A stretch of DNA of 64,000 nt from the NCBI GenBank assembly GCA_964408805.1, contig CAYPAV010000001.1, positions 610,309 through 674,308 on the forward strand, written 5' to 3'. The notes below the pieces were generated by a model. The model was given only the letters and a program-made list of their open reading frames with translations, ran no database searches and had not been told where the DNA came from. Below, in pieces: positions 1 to 9,042 of the stretch (position 1 is the first letter of the stretch; each line of letters starts with the position of its first letter). The position numbers and the translations under genes were made by a program. The stretch is from CAYPAV01 sp964408805 (lineage in GTDB: Bacteria; Pseudomonadota; Alphaproteobacteria; UBA8366).

Positions 1-1
1 T

Positions 2-271
2 GCGGCGCAAAAGAACCTGGTCGACTTCCATGAATCCGGTTTGGAGCAACCCTGGCGCATGGAGGACATGCCCGAGAGCTATATCGACGGCATGCTGCGC
101 GGGATCGTCGGCTTCGAGATCCCGATCGCTCGGATCGAGGCCAAGTTCAAGCTGAACCAAAACCGCAAGCCGGAAGACCGGAAGGGCGTGATCGCCGCTT
201 TTGCCGCCGGTGAACGGGAGGACTCCCGGCGCTTGGCCGAGCTGATGGCGGCGCGGGAGACGGCCGACTGA
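2..271 (+). CDS. PaiB-like FMN-binding protein, C-terminal fragment
   Basis: The reading frame is open from the window edge to the TGA just before the GNAT gene, so the 5' part lies outside. The visible 89 residues contain a PW-x-M-x-D-x-P segment, then MLRGIVGFEI, IEAKFKLNQNR and a Lys/Arg-rich stretch. This is the usual C-terminus of the PaiB/FMN-binding negative regulator family, a split-barrel flavin-binding fold. An internal ATG at 41 is in frame but would drop conserved residues, so it is not the start. Stop and next start are adjacent, suggesting co-transcription with the acetyltransferase. PaiA, the partner of PaiB in Bacillus, is also a GNAT, which makes the pairing notable. The family call is firm; the role is inferred. 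Confidence 0.75.
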   Translation, partial: AAQKNLVDFHESGLEQPWRMEDMPESYIDGMLRGIVGFEIPIARIEAKFKLNQNRKPEDRKGVIAAFAAGEREDSRRLAELMAARETAD

Positions 272-811
272 ATGTCGTTTGAAATTCGTGCCGAAACGAT
301 TGAAGACCGCGCCGGCATCCGCGACCTCTGCGATCTCGCCTTCGAATGCACCGACGAGGGGCGGTTGGTTGATCGTCTGCGTGACGCGGGACTGGTGATC
401 GCATCGCTGGTCGCGGTCGAGAAAGACGCGATCATCGGCCATATCCTGTTCAGCGATCTGCCTATCGAAACCGGCGACAGCCCAATTCGCGGCGCCGCGC
501 TAGCGCCGATGGCGGTGCGACCCGATCGGCAGAATCGCGGCATTGGCGGGGCCTTGGTCCGGGAGGGCCTGACGGTTTGCGAGGCGCAGGGAATCGCTGT
601 GGTGGTCGTTCTCGGGCACCCGGCCTATTACCCGCGGTTCGGATTTTCGGCGGCCACCGCGGAACGGCTCGCGGCGCCCTTCGCTGGCGAGGCCTTCATG
701 GGTTTGGAACTCTTCCCCGGTGTCCTGGACAATGTGACCGGCGTTGTTCGCTACCCCGCCGCCTTCGAGCTCGACGCGGACGGACCGCCGAAGGTGCCGG
801 ATCCCGTGTAA
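272..811 (+). CDS. GNAT family N-acetyltransferase (YhbS-like)
   Basis: 179 residues. It starts at the ATG immediately after the previous stop. The N-terminus FEIRAETIEDRAGIRDL is a typical GNAT beta1-alpha1. The acetyl-CoA binding motif A is visible near residues 76-96: LAPMAVRPDRQNRGIGGALV, with R-x-x-G-I-G-x-A. It is followed by VVVLGHPAYYPRFGF, the Y-Y-x-R-F-G-F signature of YhbS-type acetyltransferases. Substrate unknown. It is probably translated with the PaiB-like gene upstream; the next gene begins about 80 bases later. Length is normal and nothing looks broken. Confidence 0.88.
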   Translation: MSFEIRAETIEDRAGIRDLCDLAFECTDEGRLVDRLRDAGLVIASLVAVEKDAIIGHILFSDLPIETGDSPIRGAALAPMAVRPDRQNRGIGGALVREGLTVCEAQGIAVVVVLGHPAYYPRFGFSAATAERLAAPFAGEAFMGLELFPGVLDNVTGVVRYPAAFELDADGPPKVPDPV

Positions 812-890
812 CGCGGTCGTGGCATCGCCGGCCTTGCCCCCGGGCGCCGCCAGCGGGATAATTCCCGCCTTCGATCTGTGGAGACATGCC

Positions 891-1703
891 ATGGCGGAAC
901 TTCATCTAACCGAATCCGATTTGAAGCAGTTCGACGAAGAGGGCTGGCTTTTCTTCGAGGATGTATTCGATGCCGACGAGGTCGGCGTGATGAGCCGCGA
1001 GGCGCACAAGATCTTCGCCATGGACCGCGAGGAGGTGTTCCGCGAATCGGATGGCAAGACCGCCCGCACCGCCTTCGCCGCGCAAAACTACAACGAGGCG
1101 TTCCGGCGGCTCGGGCGTCACCCGAGGCTGGTCGAGCCGGTCAGGCAGATCCTCGACGGCGACGTCTACATGCATCAGTTCAAGGTCAACGCCAAGGCCG
1201 CCTTCAATGGCGATGTCTGGCAATGGCACCAGGACTTTGGCACCTGGACCCGCGACGATTTGATGCCCGAACCCCGGGCCATGAACATTGCTCTCTTCCT
1301 TGAGGATGTGACCGAGTTCAACGGCGCCCTGATGTTCATCCCGCGGAGCCACCAGGGCGGCGTGATCGAGGCCGGCCACGACCTGAAGACGACGAGCTAT
1401 CCCTTGTGGACGATCGACGAGGAAACCATCACGAAACTGATCGCCGAGGGCGGGCTGATCTCGCCCAAGGGCAAGGCGGGCTCGGTCATCATGTTCAGCT
1501 CGAACCTGGTGCATGGCAGCCCATCCAACATGTCGCCCTTCGACCGGACGATCGTCTATCTCTCGCTCTGCCATGTCGACAATCACATCCGGCGCTTCAA
1601 GCGCGCCGAATGGATTGCCCACCGGGACTTCGCGCCGATCGAGTGCCTGCCCGACGACTGCCTGCAGGAGTTGGTCGCGGCCGAGGCGGCGGCGGCCGAA
1701 TAG
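891..1703 (+). CDS. Phytanoyl-CoA dioxygenase family protein, EctD-like
   Basis: 270 residues. The ATG at 891 is chosen because the sequence before it does not resemble the family and MAELHLTESDLKQFDEEGWL is a normal N-terminus. It belongs to the Fe(II)/2-oxoglutarate oxygenases of the PhyH family. The iron ligands are visible: His113 and Asp115 in WQWHQDFGTW and His208 in NLVHGSPSN. Arg219 (FDRTIVYLSL) would bind 2-oxoglutarate. The W-H-x-D-F-x-T-W block followed by MPEPRAMN and FNGALMFIPRSH closely resembles ectoine hydroxylase EctD. No ectABC genes are nearby and the protein is shorter than EctD (about 300), so I do not assign ectoine as substrate. It converges on the VWA gene with a 9-base gap. 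Confidence 0.88.
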   Translation: MAELHLTESDLKQFDEEGWLFFEDVFDADEVGVMSREAHKIFAMDREEVFRESDGKTARTAFAAQNYNEAFRRLGRHPRLVEPVRQILDGDVYMHQFKVNAKAAFNGDVWQWHQDFGTWTRDDLMPEPRAMNIALFLEDVTEFNGALMFIPRSHQGGVIEAGHDLKTTSYPLWTIDEETITKLIAEGGLISPKGKAGSVIMFSSNLVHGSPSNMSPFDRTIVYLSLCHVDNHIRRFKRAEWIAHRDFAPIECLPDDCLQELVAAEAAAAE

Positions 1704-1712
1704 GGCGGATCG

Positions 1713-3470
1713 TCAGCGCGCCGCCAGTTCGATCGATTCGGCCAATTCCACGAGACGGATGAATTCCCGGCGATAGCCGTATGTGTCCGGTCCGAGCGCG
1801 GTCCGTGCGAGATCGGCCACCTTGGTCAGGGTCATGTCGTTCGTGTATTTGCCGCCTTTCAGGATTTGCCCGAACGCGGCGACGGCGGCGGCGAAGCGGA
1901 ACTGCGGACTGGCGACATCAAGCGACGATTTCACCGACCGCGCCTTGATCGGGAACTCGAAAAGCGTGCTCTTGGTCTCGCCCGGCGCCTTATAGCGAAG
2001 GCGCAGGAAGGCCAATTCGGACGTATCGCCGCTGGTCGGCGCGGCGGTTCCGTACCGGAGTGGGTCGAGCCGCCGGCCCGCCCCCTCGACGAGGGCGATC
2101 TCGTATAGCGCGGTGACGTGGTGCCCGGCCCCGATCTCACCGGCATCGACTTTATCGTTGTTGAAGTCGGCCCGTGCCAGTTGCCGGTTCTCGTATCCGA
2201 TGAGGCGATATTCTGCGACCACGGCGGAATTGAACTCGATCTGCGCTTTCACGTCCTTGGCGACGATTTGAAGGGTGGCGCTGGCCTCTCGGCGGAGCAC
2301 CTTCTGGGCTTCGTCGAGTTGGTCGATATAGGCATAGTTGCCGTCGCCCTTGTTGGCGAGTTGCTCCAGCAGATGGTCGTTCAGATTGCCGCCGCCGAAG
2401 CCGAGCACGGTCAAGGCCACGCCCTGCTTGCGCTCCCGCGTGATCATATCGATCAAGGCACGGAACGACGTCACGCCGACGTTGAGGTCGCCGTCGGTCG
2501 CCAGGATCACTCGGTTGATTCCGTCTTCGTTATAGGCCTTTCGGGCTTCCGCGTAGGCGAGGCGGATGCCGGCGCCGCCATTGGTGCCGCCGCCGGATTG
2601 CAGGCCCTCGATCGCGGCCAGGATCGTCGCCTTGTCCTTGAGCGGGGTCGCCGGCAAGGCCACCGTCGCCATGTTCGCGTAGGTGACGATCGCGATGCTG
2701 TCGCGGGGTGCCAGACCGTTCACCAGGAGGCGCAGCGAGGTTTTCAGGAGCGGCAGCTTGTCCGGCGAATTCATCGAGCCCGAGACGTCGACGAGGAAGA
2801 CGAGATTGGCTTTCGGCCGCTCGGCTCGGGTCGGGTCATAGGCCTTGATCCCGATCCGCAGGAGATGGGTCTTCGCGTTCCATGGCGTGGGGGCTATTTC
2901 GGTGGTCGTGGCGAAAGGGCGTCCGGGTTGGTCGGGTCCCGCATCGCCATAGTCGAAATAATTGACCAAGCCCTCGATCCGGATCGCGTCCGGTACCGGA
3001 CGCCGGCCCTGCTTCAGGAAGCGGCGCATATTGGCATAGGCGCCGGTGTCGACGTCGAGGCCGAAGGTCGAGACCGGCCGTTCCAAAACGCCGCGGATCG
3101 GGTTCTCTCCGAGATGGGCATATTTCTCGCGGTTTTCCATGTGGCCGCGATTGGGCGGAACGAGCCGTTCTTGACGCGGCGGTGCCGCCAAACCGGCATG
3201 TGAATGACGCATGGCGCTGTAAGCGACGCCGGCACCGGGCATGGCACGAGAGGGATAGACGGTCGATGGCGCGCTCTTGGCCATGGATTGGATATGTGCC
3301 GGCCGAACGACCGGTGCCGAAACGACCGGTGCCGAAACGATTGGCGCCAAAACGTCCGGGACGGACTTACTTGCATTGCCTTGTCTTTCCGGCTCGGTCT
3401 CGCAAGCGGCGAGCACGGCCAGGGCGGCGAATGGGAAGAGAAGTTTTGGGGAACATAGGCGGGCGGGCAT
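1713..3470 (-). CDS. VWA domain lipoprotein (YfbK-like)
   Basis: 585 residues. The N-terminus is a lipoprotein signal with the lipobox VLAAC (Cys23), so the protein is probably anchored in the outer or inner membrane facing the periplasm. Residues 30-110 are low-complexity Pro/Ala/Val linker containing a short tandem repeat. Residues about 115-215 match the N-terminal domain found in YfbK-type proteins (RPVSTFGLDVDTGAYANMRR). A von Willebrand factor A domain follows, with an intact MIDAS motif DVSGSMN at 228-234 and a second metal-site Thr/Asp further on (ATDGDLNVGV). The C-terminus (FRFAAAVAAFGQILKGG) is also typical of this family. Function is unknown: such proteins are thought to bind partners through the metal site. 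Normal length, no sign of damage. Confidence 0.88.
   Translation of the reverse strand: MPARLCSPKLLFPFAALAVLAACETEPERQGNASKSVPDVLAPIVSAPVVSAPVVRPAHIQSMAKSAPSTVYPSRAMPGAGVAYSAMRHSHAGLAAPPRQERLVPPNRGHMENREKYAHLGENPIRGVLERPVSTFGLDVDTGAYANMRRFLKQGRRPVPDAIRIEGLVNYFDYGDAGPDQPGRPFATTTEIAPTPWNAKTHLLRIGIKAYDPTRAERPKANLVFLVDVSGSMNSPDKLPLLKTSLRLLVNGLAPRDSIAIVTYANMATVALPATPLKDKATILAAIEGLQSGGGTNGGAGIRLAYAEARKAYNEDGINRVILATDGDLNVGVTSFRALIDMITRERKQGVALTVLGFGGGNLNDHLLEQLANKGDGNYAYIDQLDEAQKVLRREASATLQIVAKDVKAQIEFNSAVVAEYRLIGYENRQLARADFNNDKVDAGEIGAGHHVTALYEIALVEGAGRRLDPLRYGTAAPTSGDTSELAFLRLRYKAPGETKSTLFEFPIKARSVKSSLDVASPQFRFAAAVAAFGQILKGGKYTNDMTLTKVADLARTALGPDTYGYRREFIRLVELAESIELAAR
3308..3352 (-). repeat. 15-base tandem repeat, three copies, in the VWA lipoprotein linker
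   Basis: Two identical 15-base units (3308-3322, 3323-3337) and one diverged unit (3338-3352) lie head to tail. They encode repeated Val-Ser/Leu-Ala-Pro-Val/Ile pentapeptides in the linker after the lipidated cysteine. The unit is a multiple of three, so copy-number change would vary linker length without breaking the frame. Confidence 0.85.
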
Positions 3471-3691
3471 GAAACGGACCTCCGATGGTTCGACGACGAC
3501 CCGGGTCCGCCCTCCCCGCCGATCCGGTCGGGGGCCAAGTATCGCCTTGAATATGGCGAGATCGGGGCGCCTTTGCGCCGATAGGATGAAGCGCCTCGGC
3601 CTTGAGGCGGCCGGGCGGCGGCGCTTGTCAGGCAGCGGGACGCACGGGATACTCCGGCCTTCTGTCGAATACTTGCGGGAGCCCGTTCGCC

Positions 3692-5062
3692 ATGCCGCTC
3701 CATGATCTTCTCTTGCAACGTCAGGCGGCGGCAGAGCCGATCCGCGTCGGCGTGATCGGGGCCGGCAAGTTCGGGTCCATGTTTTTGGCCCAGGCGCGCC
3801 GGACCGCCGGCCTCCACGTCATGGCAATTGCCGAACTCTCACCCGAGCGGGCCCGCACCGCGCTCGACTATATCGGCTGGCCCGAGGCGCAATATGACGC
3901 GACCTCGTTCGAGGCGGCGCGTCAATCCGGCAAGACCCACATTACCGAAGATGCTCCGGCGATGATCGCGGCGGGTGGCATGGAGGTGATCGTCGATGCC
4001 ACCGGCGTGCCGGCGGCCGGCATTCGCCACGCCCTCCTGGCGGCGGAGTACGGCCGACATATCGTCATGGTCAATGTCGAGGCCGATGTCTTGGCGGGAC
4101 CGCTTTTGGCGAAAAAAGTCCAGGCGGCGGGCGGTGTCTATACGCTGGCCTATGGCGACCAGCCGGCGCTGATCTGCGAGATCGTCGATTGGGCCCGCGC
4201 CGTCGGCATGGAGGTCGTCGCCGCCGGCAAGGGTACAAAATATTTGCCGCACTTCCATGAATCCACGCCCGAGACCGTTTGGGAGCATTACAAGGCCGGC
4301 CTGACGCCCGAGGAAGCCGCGCGGGCGGGTCTGAACGCGCAGATGTTCAACTCCTTCCTCGACGGCACCAAGTCGGGGATCGAGATGGCCGCCGTCTCGA
4401 ACGCGACGGGATTGACCCCGGCGCCGCGGGGTCTCGCGTTCCCGCCTTGCGGGACGCAGGATTTGACCCATGTCTTGCGGCCCGCCACGGAGGGCGGCGC
4501 GCTCCATCACAAGGGCCAGGTGGAGGTCATCTCCAGCGAGGAGCGGGACGCCCGCACGGTGGTGAACGATCTCCGCTGGGGCGTCTTCGCGACCTTCGAG
4601 GCACCGGATGATTACGTGCGAGAGTGTTTCGCCCAATACGGCCTCGCCCAAGGCGAGGACGCGCGATATGCGGCGATGTTCAAGCCCTATCATCTGATCG
4701 GCCTCGAACTCGGCATCTCGGTCGCCAACGCCGCACTCCGGAGCGAGGCGACGGGCGCGCCCACAGGCTGGCGCGCGGATGTTGTCGCGACGGCCAAGCG
4801 CGATCTCTCGGCGGGCGAGATGCTGGACGGCGAGGGCGGCTACACGGTCTGGGGCAAGCTGATGCCGGCGGCCGATTCGCTGAAGATCGGCGGCTTGCCG
4901 ATCGGCCTCGCCCATGGCGTCAAGCTGAAGCGGGATTTGCCGAAAGGGGCGGATGTGGCCTGGACCGACGTCGAGATCGACGAGACCTCGGAACCCTACA
5001 AGATCCGCCGCGAAATGGAGGACGCATTCGCCCTCTCCAACACCGCGCCGTCGCCTGGATAG
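3692..5062 (+). CDS. SAF-domain homoserine dehydrogenase-like NAD(P)-dependent oxidoreductase
   Basis: 456 residues. The ATG at 3692 is preferred over an upstream in-frame ATG at 3602, because residues before it look like non-coding filler. The N-terminal Rossmann fold shows GVIGAGKFGSM (residues 20-30) with G-x-G-x-x-G. The middle part resembles the homoserine dehydrogenase-like NAD-binding and catalytic fold. The C-terminal 70 or so residues form an SAF/AFP-like domain (AKRDLSAGEMLDGEGGYTVW and later AHGVKLKRDLPKG). Proteins of this architecture are annotated as oxidoreductases in carbohydrate or apionate-type catabolism, but the substrate cannot be read here. It stands alone: divergent from the VWA gene by 221 bases and convergent with the amine oxidase. 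Confidence 0.82.
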   Translation: MPLHDLLLQRQAAAEPIRVGVIGAGKFGSMFLAQARRTAGLHVMAIAELSPERARTALDYIGWPEAQYDATSFEAARQSGKTHITEDAPAMIAAGGMEVIVDATGVPAAGIRHALLAAEYGRHIVMVNVEADVLAGPLLAKKVQAAGGVYTLAYGDQPALICEIVDWARAVGMEVVAAGKGTKYLPHFHESTPETVWEHYKAGLTPEEAARAGLNAQMFNSFLDGTKSGIEMAAVSNATGLTPAPRGLAFPPCGTQDLTHVLRPATEGGALHHKGQVEVISSEERDARTVVNDLRWGVFATFEAPDDYVRECFAQYGLAQGEDARYAAMFKPYHLIGLELGISVANAALRSEATGAPTGWRADVVATAKRDLSAGEMLDGEGGYTVWGKLMPAADSLKIGGLPIGLAHGVKLKRDLPKGADVAWTDVEIDETSEPYKIRREMEDAFALSNTAPSPG

Positions 5063-5070
5063 CCGAACCC

Positions 5071-6372
5071 CTAGCCCCGGTCCGCCAGAATCTCCTTCGC
5101 AGCCGCAAGGCCCGACAAATGGGCGCCGGCGATTTGGCCGGCCCAGTCGGCGCTCACCGCTTCGCCCGCGAAATAGAGCCGCCCGATCGGGAGGCCCAAA
5201 AGCTTCCGGCTCTTGGCGTGTCCCGGCCGCGCCGCCGAGAGGGCGCCGCCCGACCAGGGGTCGCTCGCCCATCCGGTGACCCGGGCGCGGCGAAAGGCGT
5301 TGTCGAACTTACCGCCGAAGGCGCGGGTCAGGGCCTGGCGCGCGTAATCGATCGCGGCGAGCGGGCCGGCGCGCTCGAGTTCGCCTGCGAAACCGCCGCC
5401 GACGAACCCAATCACGAGATCGCTTTCGAAGGGGCGCAGCAGAAAGCGGCACGGCCGATTCTTGCCGTCCCATCCGAGCAGCCAGGTGCCGGCCGGCGCG
5501 TCGAGGACGCCAGGGCGATACTGCAGGGCAATCTTGTTGACCAGTCCCATGGGTACGTGCCCGATCGCATCCCGTTTCCAGTTCGGCAAGGCGGGATCGA
5601 AGGCGATGCGTTCGGCGCCAAGCACGCCCGTCGAGACGGTCAGCAGGGCCGCCGCCGCCTCGATCGTGCCCTTGGGCGTCTCCAGAACAATGCGGTCCGG
5701 CCGAAGGCGTATGCGTTCGACCGGGGTCGACAGCGAGACCGGCAGATCACGGCCAAGGGCCGCCGCCAGATTGCCGACGCCGCGCGGTATCATCCGCTCG
5801 ATGCCGGTTTCCACCCTATGCCACCAGTCCCGGCTGGAAAGATCGGCGAAATCGACCCCGCGGGTAAGGGCGCCCGCGACCGTCGCCGCGAGCCGGCCCC
5901 AGCCCTCGCCCGGCGCCCAAATCGATGACAGCGCCACGTCGTCGCCCCCGCGCCGCTCCTCGAGTGTCGCGGTCATCCGGCCCATGGCCGCGTCAAAGGC
6001 ATCCGAACCGCGAAGGGCCTTGCCGTTGGTGAAACTCCATATGGCGCCCTGGTCGTCGCTCGGCCGGAAGCCGTGGGCGCGCGCCAGCGGATCGACCGGG
6101 TTGCGATCAGCCGAATGGAGACTGCCGCCGCCATGATCGAATATGGTCCCGAAGCTCGTGCTTTCGCTATGGGCGCGGCCGCCGATCCGCCCGCGCGCCT
6201 CGACGATCAGAACCTCGAGCCCGGCCGCCTTCAGCACACGGGCGGCCGAGAGACCCGCCATGCCGGCACCGATGACGACCACGTCGGGATTCCCGGGCAG
6301 GTTCGCGCGCGCCGGCAGGGCGAGTGCCGCACCGACGCCCGCGATAAATCCCCGCCGAGTAAAAGCGACCAT
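5071..6372 (-). CDS. FAD-dependent amine oxidase, Tat-exported
   Basis: 433 residues. The start at 6372 gives a clean twin-arginine signal (MVAFTRRGFIAGVGAAL, then ALPARA). The open frame continues far upstream, but that part is not protein-like. The FAD dinucleotide-binding motif VVIGAGMAGLSAARVL follows at about residues 31-46, then VEARGRIGGRAHS, the second conserved flavin-binding block of the monoamine oxidase family. The C-terminal FAD contact appears as LYFAGEAVSADWAGQIAGA. The protein probably acts in the periplasm on an unidentified amine. A Tat signal fits a cofactor-loaded, folded flavoprotein. It is divergent from the outer-membrane barrel gene. Confidence 0.87.
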   Translation of the reverse strand: MVAFTRRGFIAGVGAALALPARANLPGNPDVVVIGAGMAGLSAARVLKAAGLEVLIVEARGRIGGRAHSESTSFGTIFDHGGGSLHSADRNPVDPLARAHGFRPSDDQGAIWSFTNGKALRGSDAFDAAMGRMTATLEERRGGDDVALSSIWAPGEGWGRLAATVAGALTRGVDFADLSSRDWWHRVETGIERMIPRGVGNLAAALGRDLPVSLSTPVERIRLRPDRIVLETPKGTIEAAAALLTVSTGVLGAERIAFDPALPNWKRDAIGHVPMGLVNKIALQYRPGVLDAPAGTWLLGWDGKNRPCRFLLRPFESDLVIGFVGGGFAGELERAGPLAAIDYARQALTRAFGGKFDNAFRRARVTGWASDPWSGGALSAARPGHAKSRKLLGLPIGRLYFAGEAVSADWAGQIAGAHLSGLAAAKEILADRG

Positions 6373-6475
6373 GGGTAATGTCCGATTCGTGGCTCCGGCC
6401 GTACGCAAGAGTCTCGCCGCCCGTCGTCGAAGGCGCAAGCTTGCCGCGGAAGTTTTCCGATCCGCGTTAAACAAC

Positions 6476-6504
6476 TCGACAGATTGCCCGTCAATTTGCA
6501 TAAA
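6476..6504 (+). promoter_or_regulatory. Candidate sigma70-type promoter for the outer-membrane barrel gene
   Basis: TCGACA (6476-6481, five of six to TTGACA), a 17-base spacer and CATAAA (6499-6504, four of six to TATAAT) lie about 75 bases before the start at 6580, in an AT-richer part of the 207-base divergent gap. Spacing and position are good, but the call is by eye only. Confidence 0.35.
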
Positions 6505-6579
6505 TGCCGGTCTTGGTCCGACGAAGCCCGGCGGTGATCGACGGAAACACCCCGGCCGGCCGGACCGGAAGGGAAATGC

Positions 6580-7260
6580 ATGTATCGAAGGCCCATCGCT
6601 TGCCTGGCGGCCATTGTCGCCTTTCTCCTCGCCCCGCTTGCCTCCGCGGCGGACCAGGGCGGGGCGGGCTATTACGCCGGGCTTCGCTTGATCGGCTCCG
6701 TCGCCGACGTGAACGACAGTACCGGTAGCGGTCTCGGCGGCACGCTTCTCATCAACAACGACTCGGATCTGACCGCCGGCGCCGGGTTTCATGTCGGGTA
6801 TCGTTGGAAGTCGATGCCGCTCCGCACCGATCTCGAACTCAGCTATCGGTTTCGGTTCGATTACGACCTGCGCGATCAAGGAACCACGCAAGTCGGCTAC
6901 GAGAATAATCTCGCGACCATCGGGCTTTTGTTCAACGCGGTTTACGAGTTCCGAAACAAGAGCGGTTGGACCCCCTATGTCGGCGGCACTTTCGGCTGGG
7001 CGGGGAATCGGTCCAGCACCACGCGCACGAACCTCACGACGGCGGCGACCGAGGATCTCGACAACACGGCCAACAACTTCGCCTGGGGCGGCACGGTGGG
7101 CCTCGTCTGGCAATTCGCGAAGCGTTGGGATGTCGATTTCGGGTATCGCTATATCAATCTGGGCGAGGTCGATACGGGACAATTCGCCACCGGCGAGCGG
7201 ATTACCGCGGACGAATACATCGCCCATGACGTTTTGATTTCCGCCAATTACCGATTTTGA
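6580..7260 (+). CDS. Outer-membrane beta-barrel protein
   Basis: 226 residues. A signal peptide (CLAAIVAFLLAPLASA, cleavage probably after Ala-Ser-Ala) is followed by a run of alternating aromatic/polar strands such as GYYAGLRL, AGFHVGYRWK, DLELSYRFRF and WDVDFGYRYINLG, ending in Phe (ISANYRF). A C-terminal Phe and final strand are the usual signal for BAM-mediated insertion. It resembles small eight-stranded OmpA/OmpW-type barrels with no periplasmic peptidoglycan-binding domain. Function is unknown: surface antigen or small porin are both possible. The zapE start lies 22 bases downstream, but the genes need not be functionally linked. Confidence 0.85.
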   Translation: MYRRPIACLAAIVAFLLAPLASAADQGGAGYYAGLRLIGSVADVNDSTGSGLGGTLLINNDSDLTAGAGFHVGYRWKSMPLRTDLELSYRFRFDYDLRDQGTTQVGYENNLATIGLLFNAVYEFRNKSGWTPYVGGTFGWAGNRSSTTRTNLTTAATEDLDNTANNFAWGGTVGLVWQFAKRWDVDFGYRYINLGEVDTGQFATGERITADEYIAHDVLISANYRF

Positions 7261-7282
7261 GCGCGGCCGGCCCGAACGATCG

Positions 7283-8416
7283 ATGACCGAGGGACCGCTA
7301 ACGGCCTACCGCGCGCTTCGCGACGACGGAGAGATCACCGCCGATCCGATGCAGGCGTTGGCCGCGGAGAAACTGCAAAGCGTGCACAACGCGTTGCGCG
7401 GCTATACGCCGGTCGACGGGGCCGGCGGCTGGAAGGCGCGTTTCGGGCTGGCCCGTCGCCGGCAAGCGCCGCCGCAGGGACTCTACATCTACGGCCCCGC
7501 CGGACGCGGCAAGTCGATGCTGATGGATCTCTTCCATGCCGATGCACCGGTCGAGCGCAAGCGCCGCATCCATTTCCACGAATTCATGATAGAGGTCCAC
7601 GACACCATTCACCGTTGGCGGAAATCGGCCGATAAATCGGCGAACGAGGTCGATCCGATGCCGCGGATCGCGCGTGAAATCGCGGGCGATGCATGGTTGT
7701 TGTGCTTCGACGAGTTTCATGTCGCCAACATCGCCGACGCGATGATCCTGGGACGCCTCTTCGAGGGGTTCTTCGACAGCGGCGTCGTCATCGTGGCGAC
7801 CTCGAATTTTCCGCCCGACGAGCTTTATCGGAACGGTTTGCAGCGCGATCGCTTCCTGCCGTTCATCGACACGATCAAGGCCCGGCTGGATCTCTTGGAG
7901 CTGGCCTCGCCGACCGATTACCGGCAAGCCCGTCTCAGCCGCAAGCGGGTCTATCACACGCCGCTCGGCGACGGCGCGGCGGCGGCGCTCTCCCAAGCCT
8001 TCGACGACCTGACCGCGGGGGCTCGCGTCGAGGCCGAGGAGATCCAGGTCAAGGGCCGCCGGGTACCGATCCCCCGAAGTGCCCGCGGCGTCGCCTTTTT
8101 CGGGTTCGACGAGCTCTGCGGCCGGCCGTTGGGTGCCGAGGATTACATCGCCATCGCCGGCCGCTATCACACGGTCGTCCTCGATCGCGTGCCGATGATG
8201 TCGGCGGAGCGACGGAACGAGGCGAAACGCTTCATGAACCTGATCGACGTTCTCTACGAGAACAAAGTCAATTTGGTTGCCGCCGCCGCTGCCCCGCCCG
8301 ACAATCTGTATCCCGACGGGGATCATGCCTTCGAATTCCAACGCACCGTCAGCCGCTTGATCGAGATGCAGACGCCTGAATATATCGAGACTCCGCACGG
8401 AAAGCCGATCTCGTGA
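7283..8416 (+). CDS. zapE: Cell division protein ZapE (AFG1-like ATPase)
   Basis: 377 residues, normal for the family. Walker A is at 71-78 (GPAGRGKS), followed by MLMDLFH and HFHEFM, both characteristic of AFG1/ZapE. Walker B with the DEFHV signature is in LLCFDEFHVANIADAMIL. Sensor-type residues occur in VATSNFPPDELYRNGLQR. ZapE is known as an ATPase that acts at the Z-ring late in division. In alphaproteobacteria it commonly lies directly upstream of mdh, as here. The stop overlaps the GTG start of the next gene by three bases, so the two are translationally coupled. Confidence 0.95.
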   Translation: MTEGPLTAYRALRDDGEITADPMQALAAEKLQSVHNALRGYTPVDGAGGWKARFGLARRRQAPPQGLYIYGPAGRGKSMLMDLFHADAPVERKRRIHFHEFMIEVHDTIHRWRKSADKSANEVDPMPRIAREIAGDAWLLCFDEFHVANIADAMILGRLFEGFFDSGVVIVATSNFPPDELYRNGLQRDRFLPFIDTIKARLDLLELASPTDYRQARLSRKRVYHTPLGDGAAAALSQAFDDLTAGARVEAEEIQVKGRRVPIPRSARGVAFFGFDELCGRPLGAEDYIAIAGRYHTVVLDRVPMMSAERRNEAKRFMNLIDVLYENKVNLVAAAAAPPDNLYPDGDHAFEFQRTVSRLIEMQTPEYIETPHGKPIS

Positions 8417-8880
8417 CCGGCAGCGACACCGATTGCGGCCCGTCGCTCGAGATCAGACCCTCGCTTGGCCGAAACATCGTCTATTCGGTGACGGCGGTGG
8501 CGGTGGCAGCGGTCGTGATCGACATGGGGTGGTCGGGAGAAACCTCTGCCTTGCCCGCGTTTCTGGCGGGATTCGTGCTTCTCGCGGGTGCCGGCGTGGT
8601 GTTGGCCGCGCATCTTCCGGGGGCGTCCGGGCTCTATCTCACATCAGAGGGATTCGAGGTGCACGAACTCTACAACGTGAAGGCTTGCCGCTGGGAAGAC
8701 GTGGGACCCTTCACGCTGAAGCGGCGGTTGGTCGGCAAGGCGGTCGAATTCTCCCATGCCGCGGGCGAGAACGGCCGGCCGGAAATCCGAACCCTTCCCG
8801 GCAACTACGCGATCTCGCCCTATCGTCTTCTTCAAGTCATGAACGAATGGCGCGACCGGGCGATCGAGCCGGTCGAATAG
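8413..8880 (+). CDS. Two-TM hypothetical protein with PH-like C-terminal part
   Basis: 155 residues. The GTG start at 8413 overlaps the zapE stop. Residues about 20-38 and 45-68 are two hydrophobic segments (NIVYSVTAVAVAAVVI and LPAFLAGFVLLAGAGVVLAA). The following LYLTSEGFEV, WEDVGPFTLKRR and similar strands look like a bacterial PH-like fold exposed to the cytoplasm. It ends with helix PYRLLQVMNEWRDRAIEP. This pattern is seen in small uncharacterised membrane proteins with STM3941-type domains. Function unknown. Coupling to zapE is the only contextual clue. Confidence 0.72.
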   Translation: MTGSDTDCGPSLEIRPSLGRNIVYSVTAVAVAAVVIDMGWSGETSALPAFLAGFVLLAGAGVVLAAHLPGASGLYLTSEGFEVHELYNVKACRWEDVGPFTLKRRLVGKAVEFSHAAGENGRPEIRTLPGNYAISPYRLLQVMNEWRDRAIEPVE

Positions 8881-9042
8881 GCGCGCGTCGCGTGCCGGCC
8901 GGGCCACTCTTGCCCTTGCTCATCATTCGCTGTAGGACAGGCGGAATTGGGCCGATTTCACAGTCGCGCGCCGTCGGATTATGACGTGTCGCGACGACCC
9001 GACCGGGACATCCACGCCGGCCGGACCACTGGGGAGACATTC

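Noticed and set aside
3308..3352. CRISPR-like repeats
   Set aside because: The repeats here and in rpsP and rplS are directly adjacent, without spacers, and lie in coding frames.
6373..7227. 285-codon upstream extension of the amine oxidase
   Set aside because: It is antisense to the outer-membrane barrel gene and would bury the Tat signal inside the protein.
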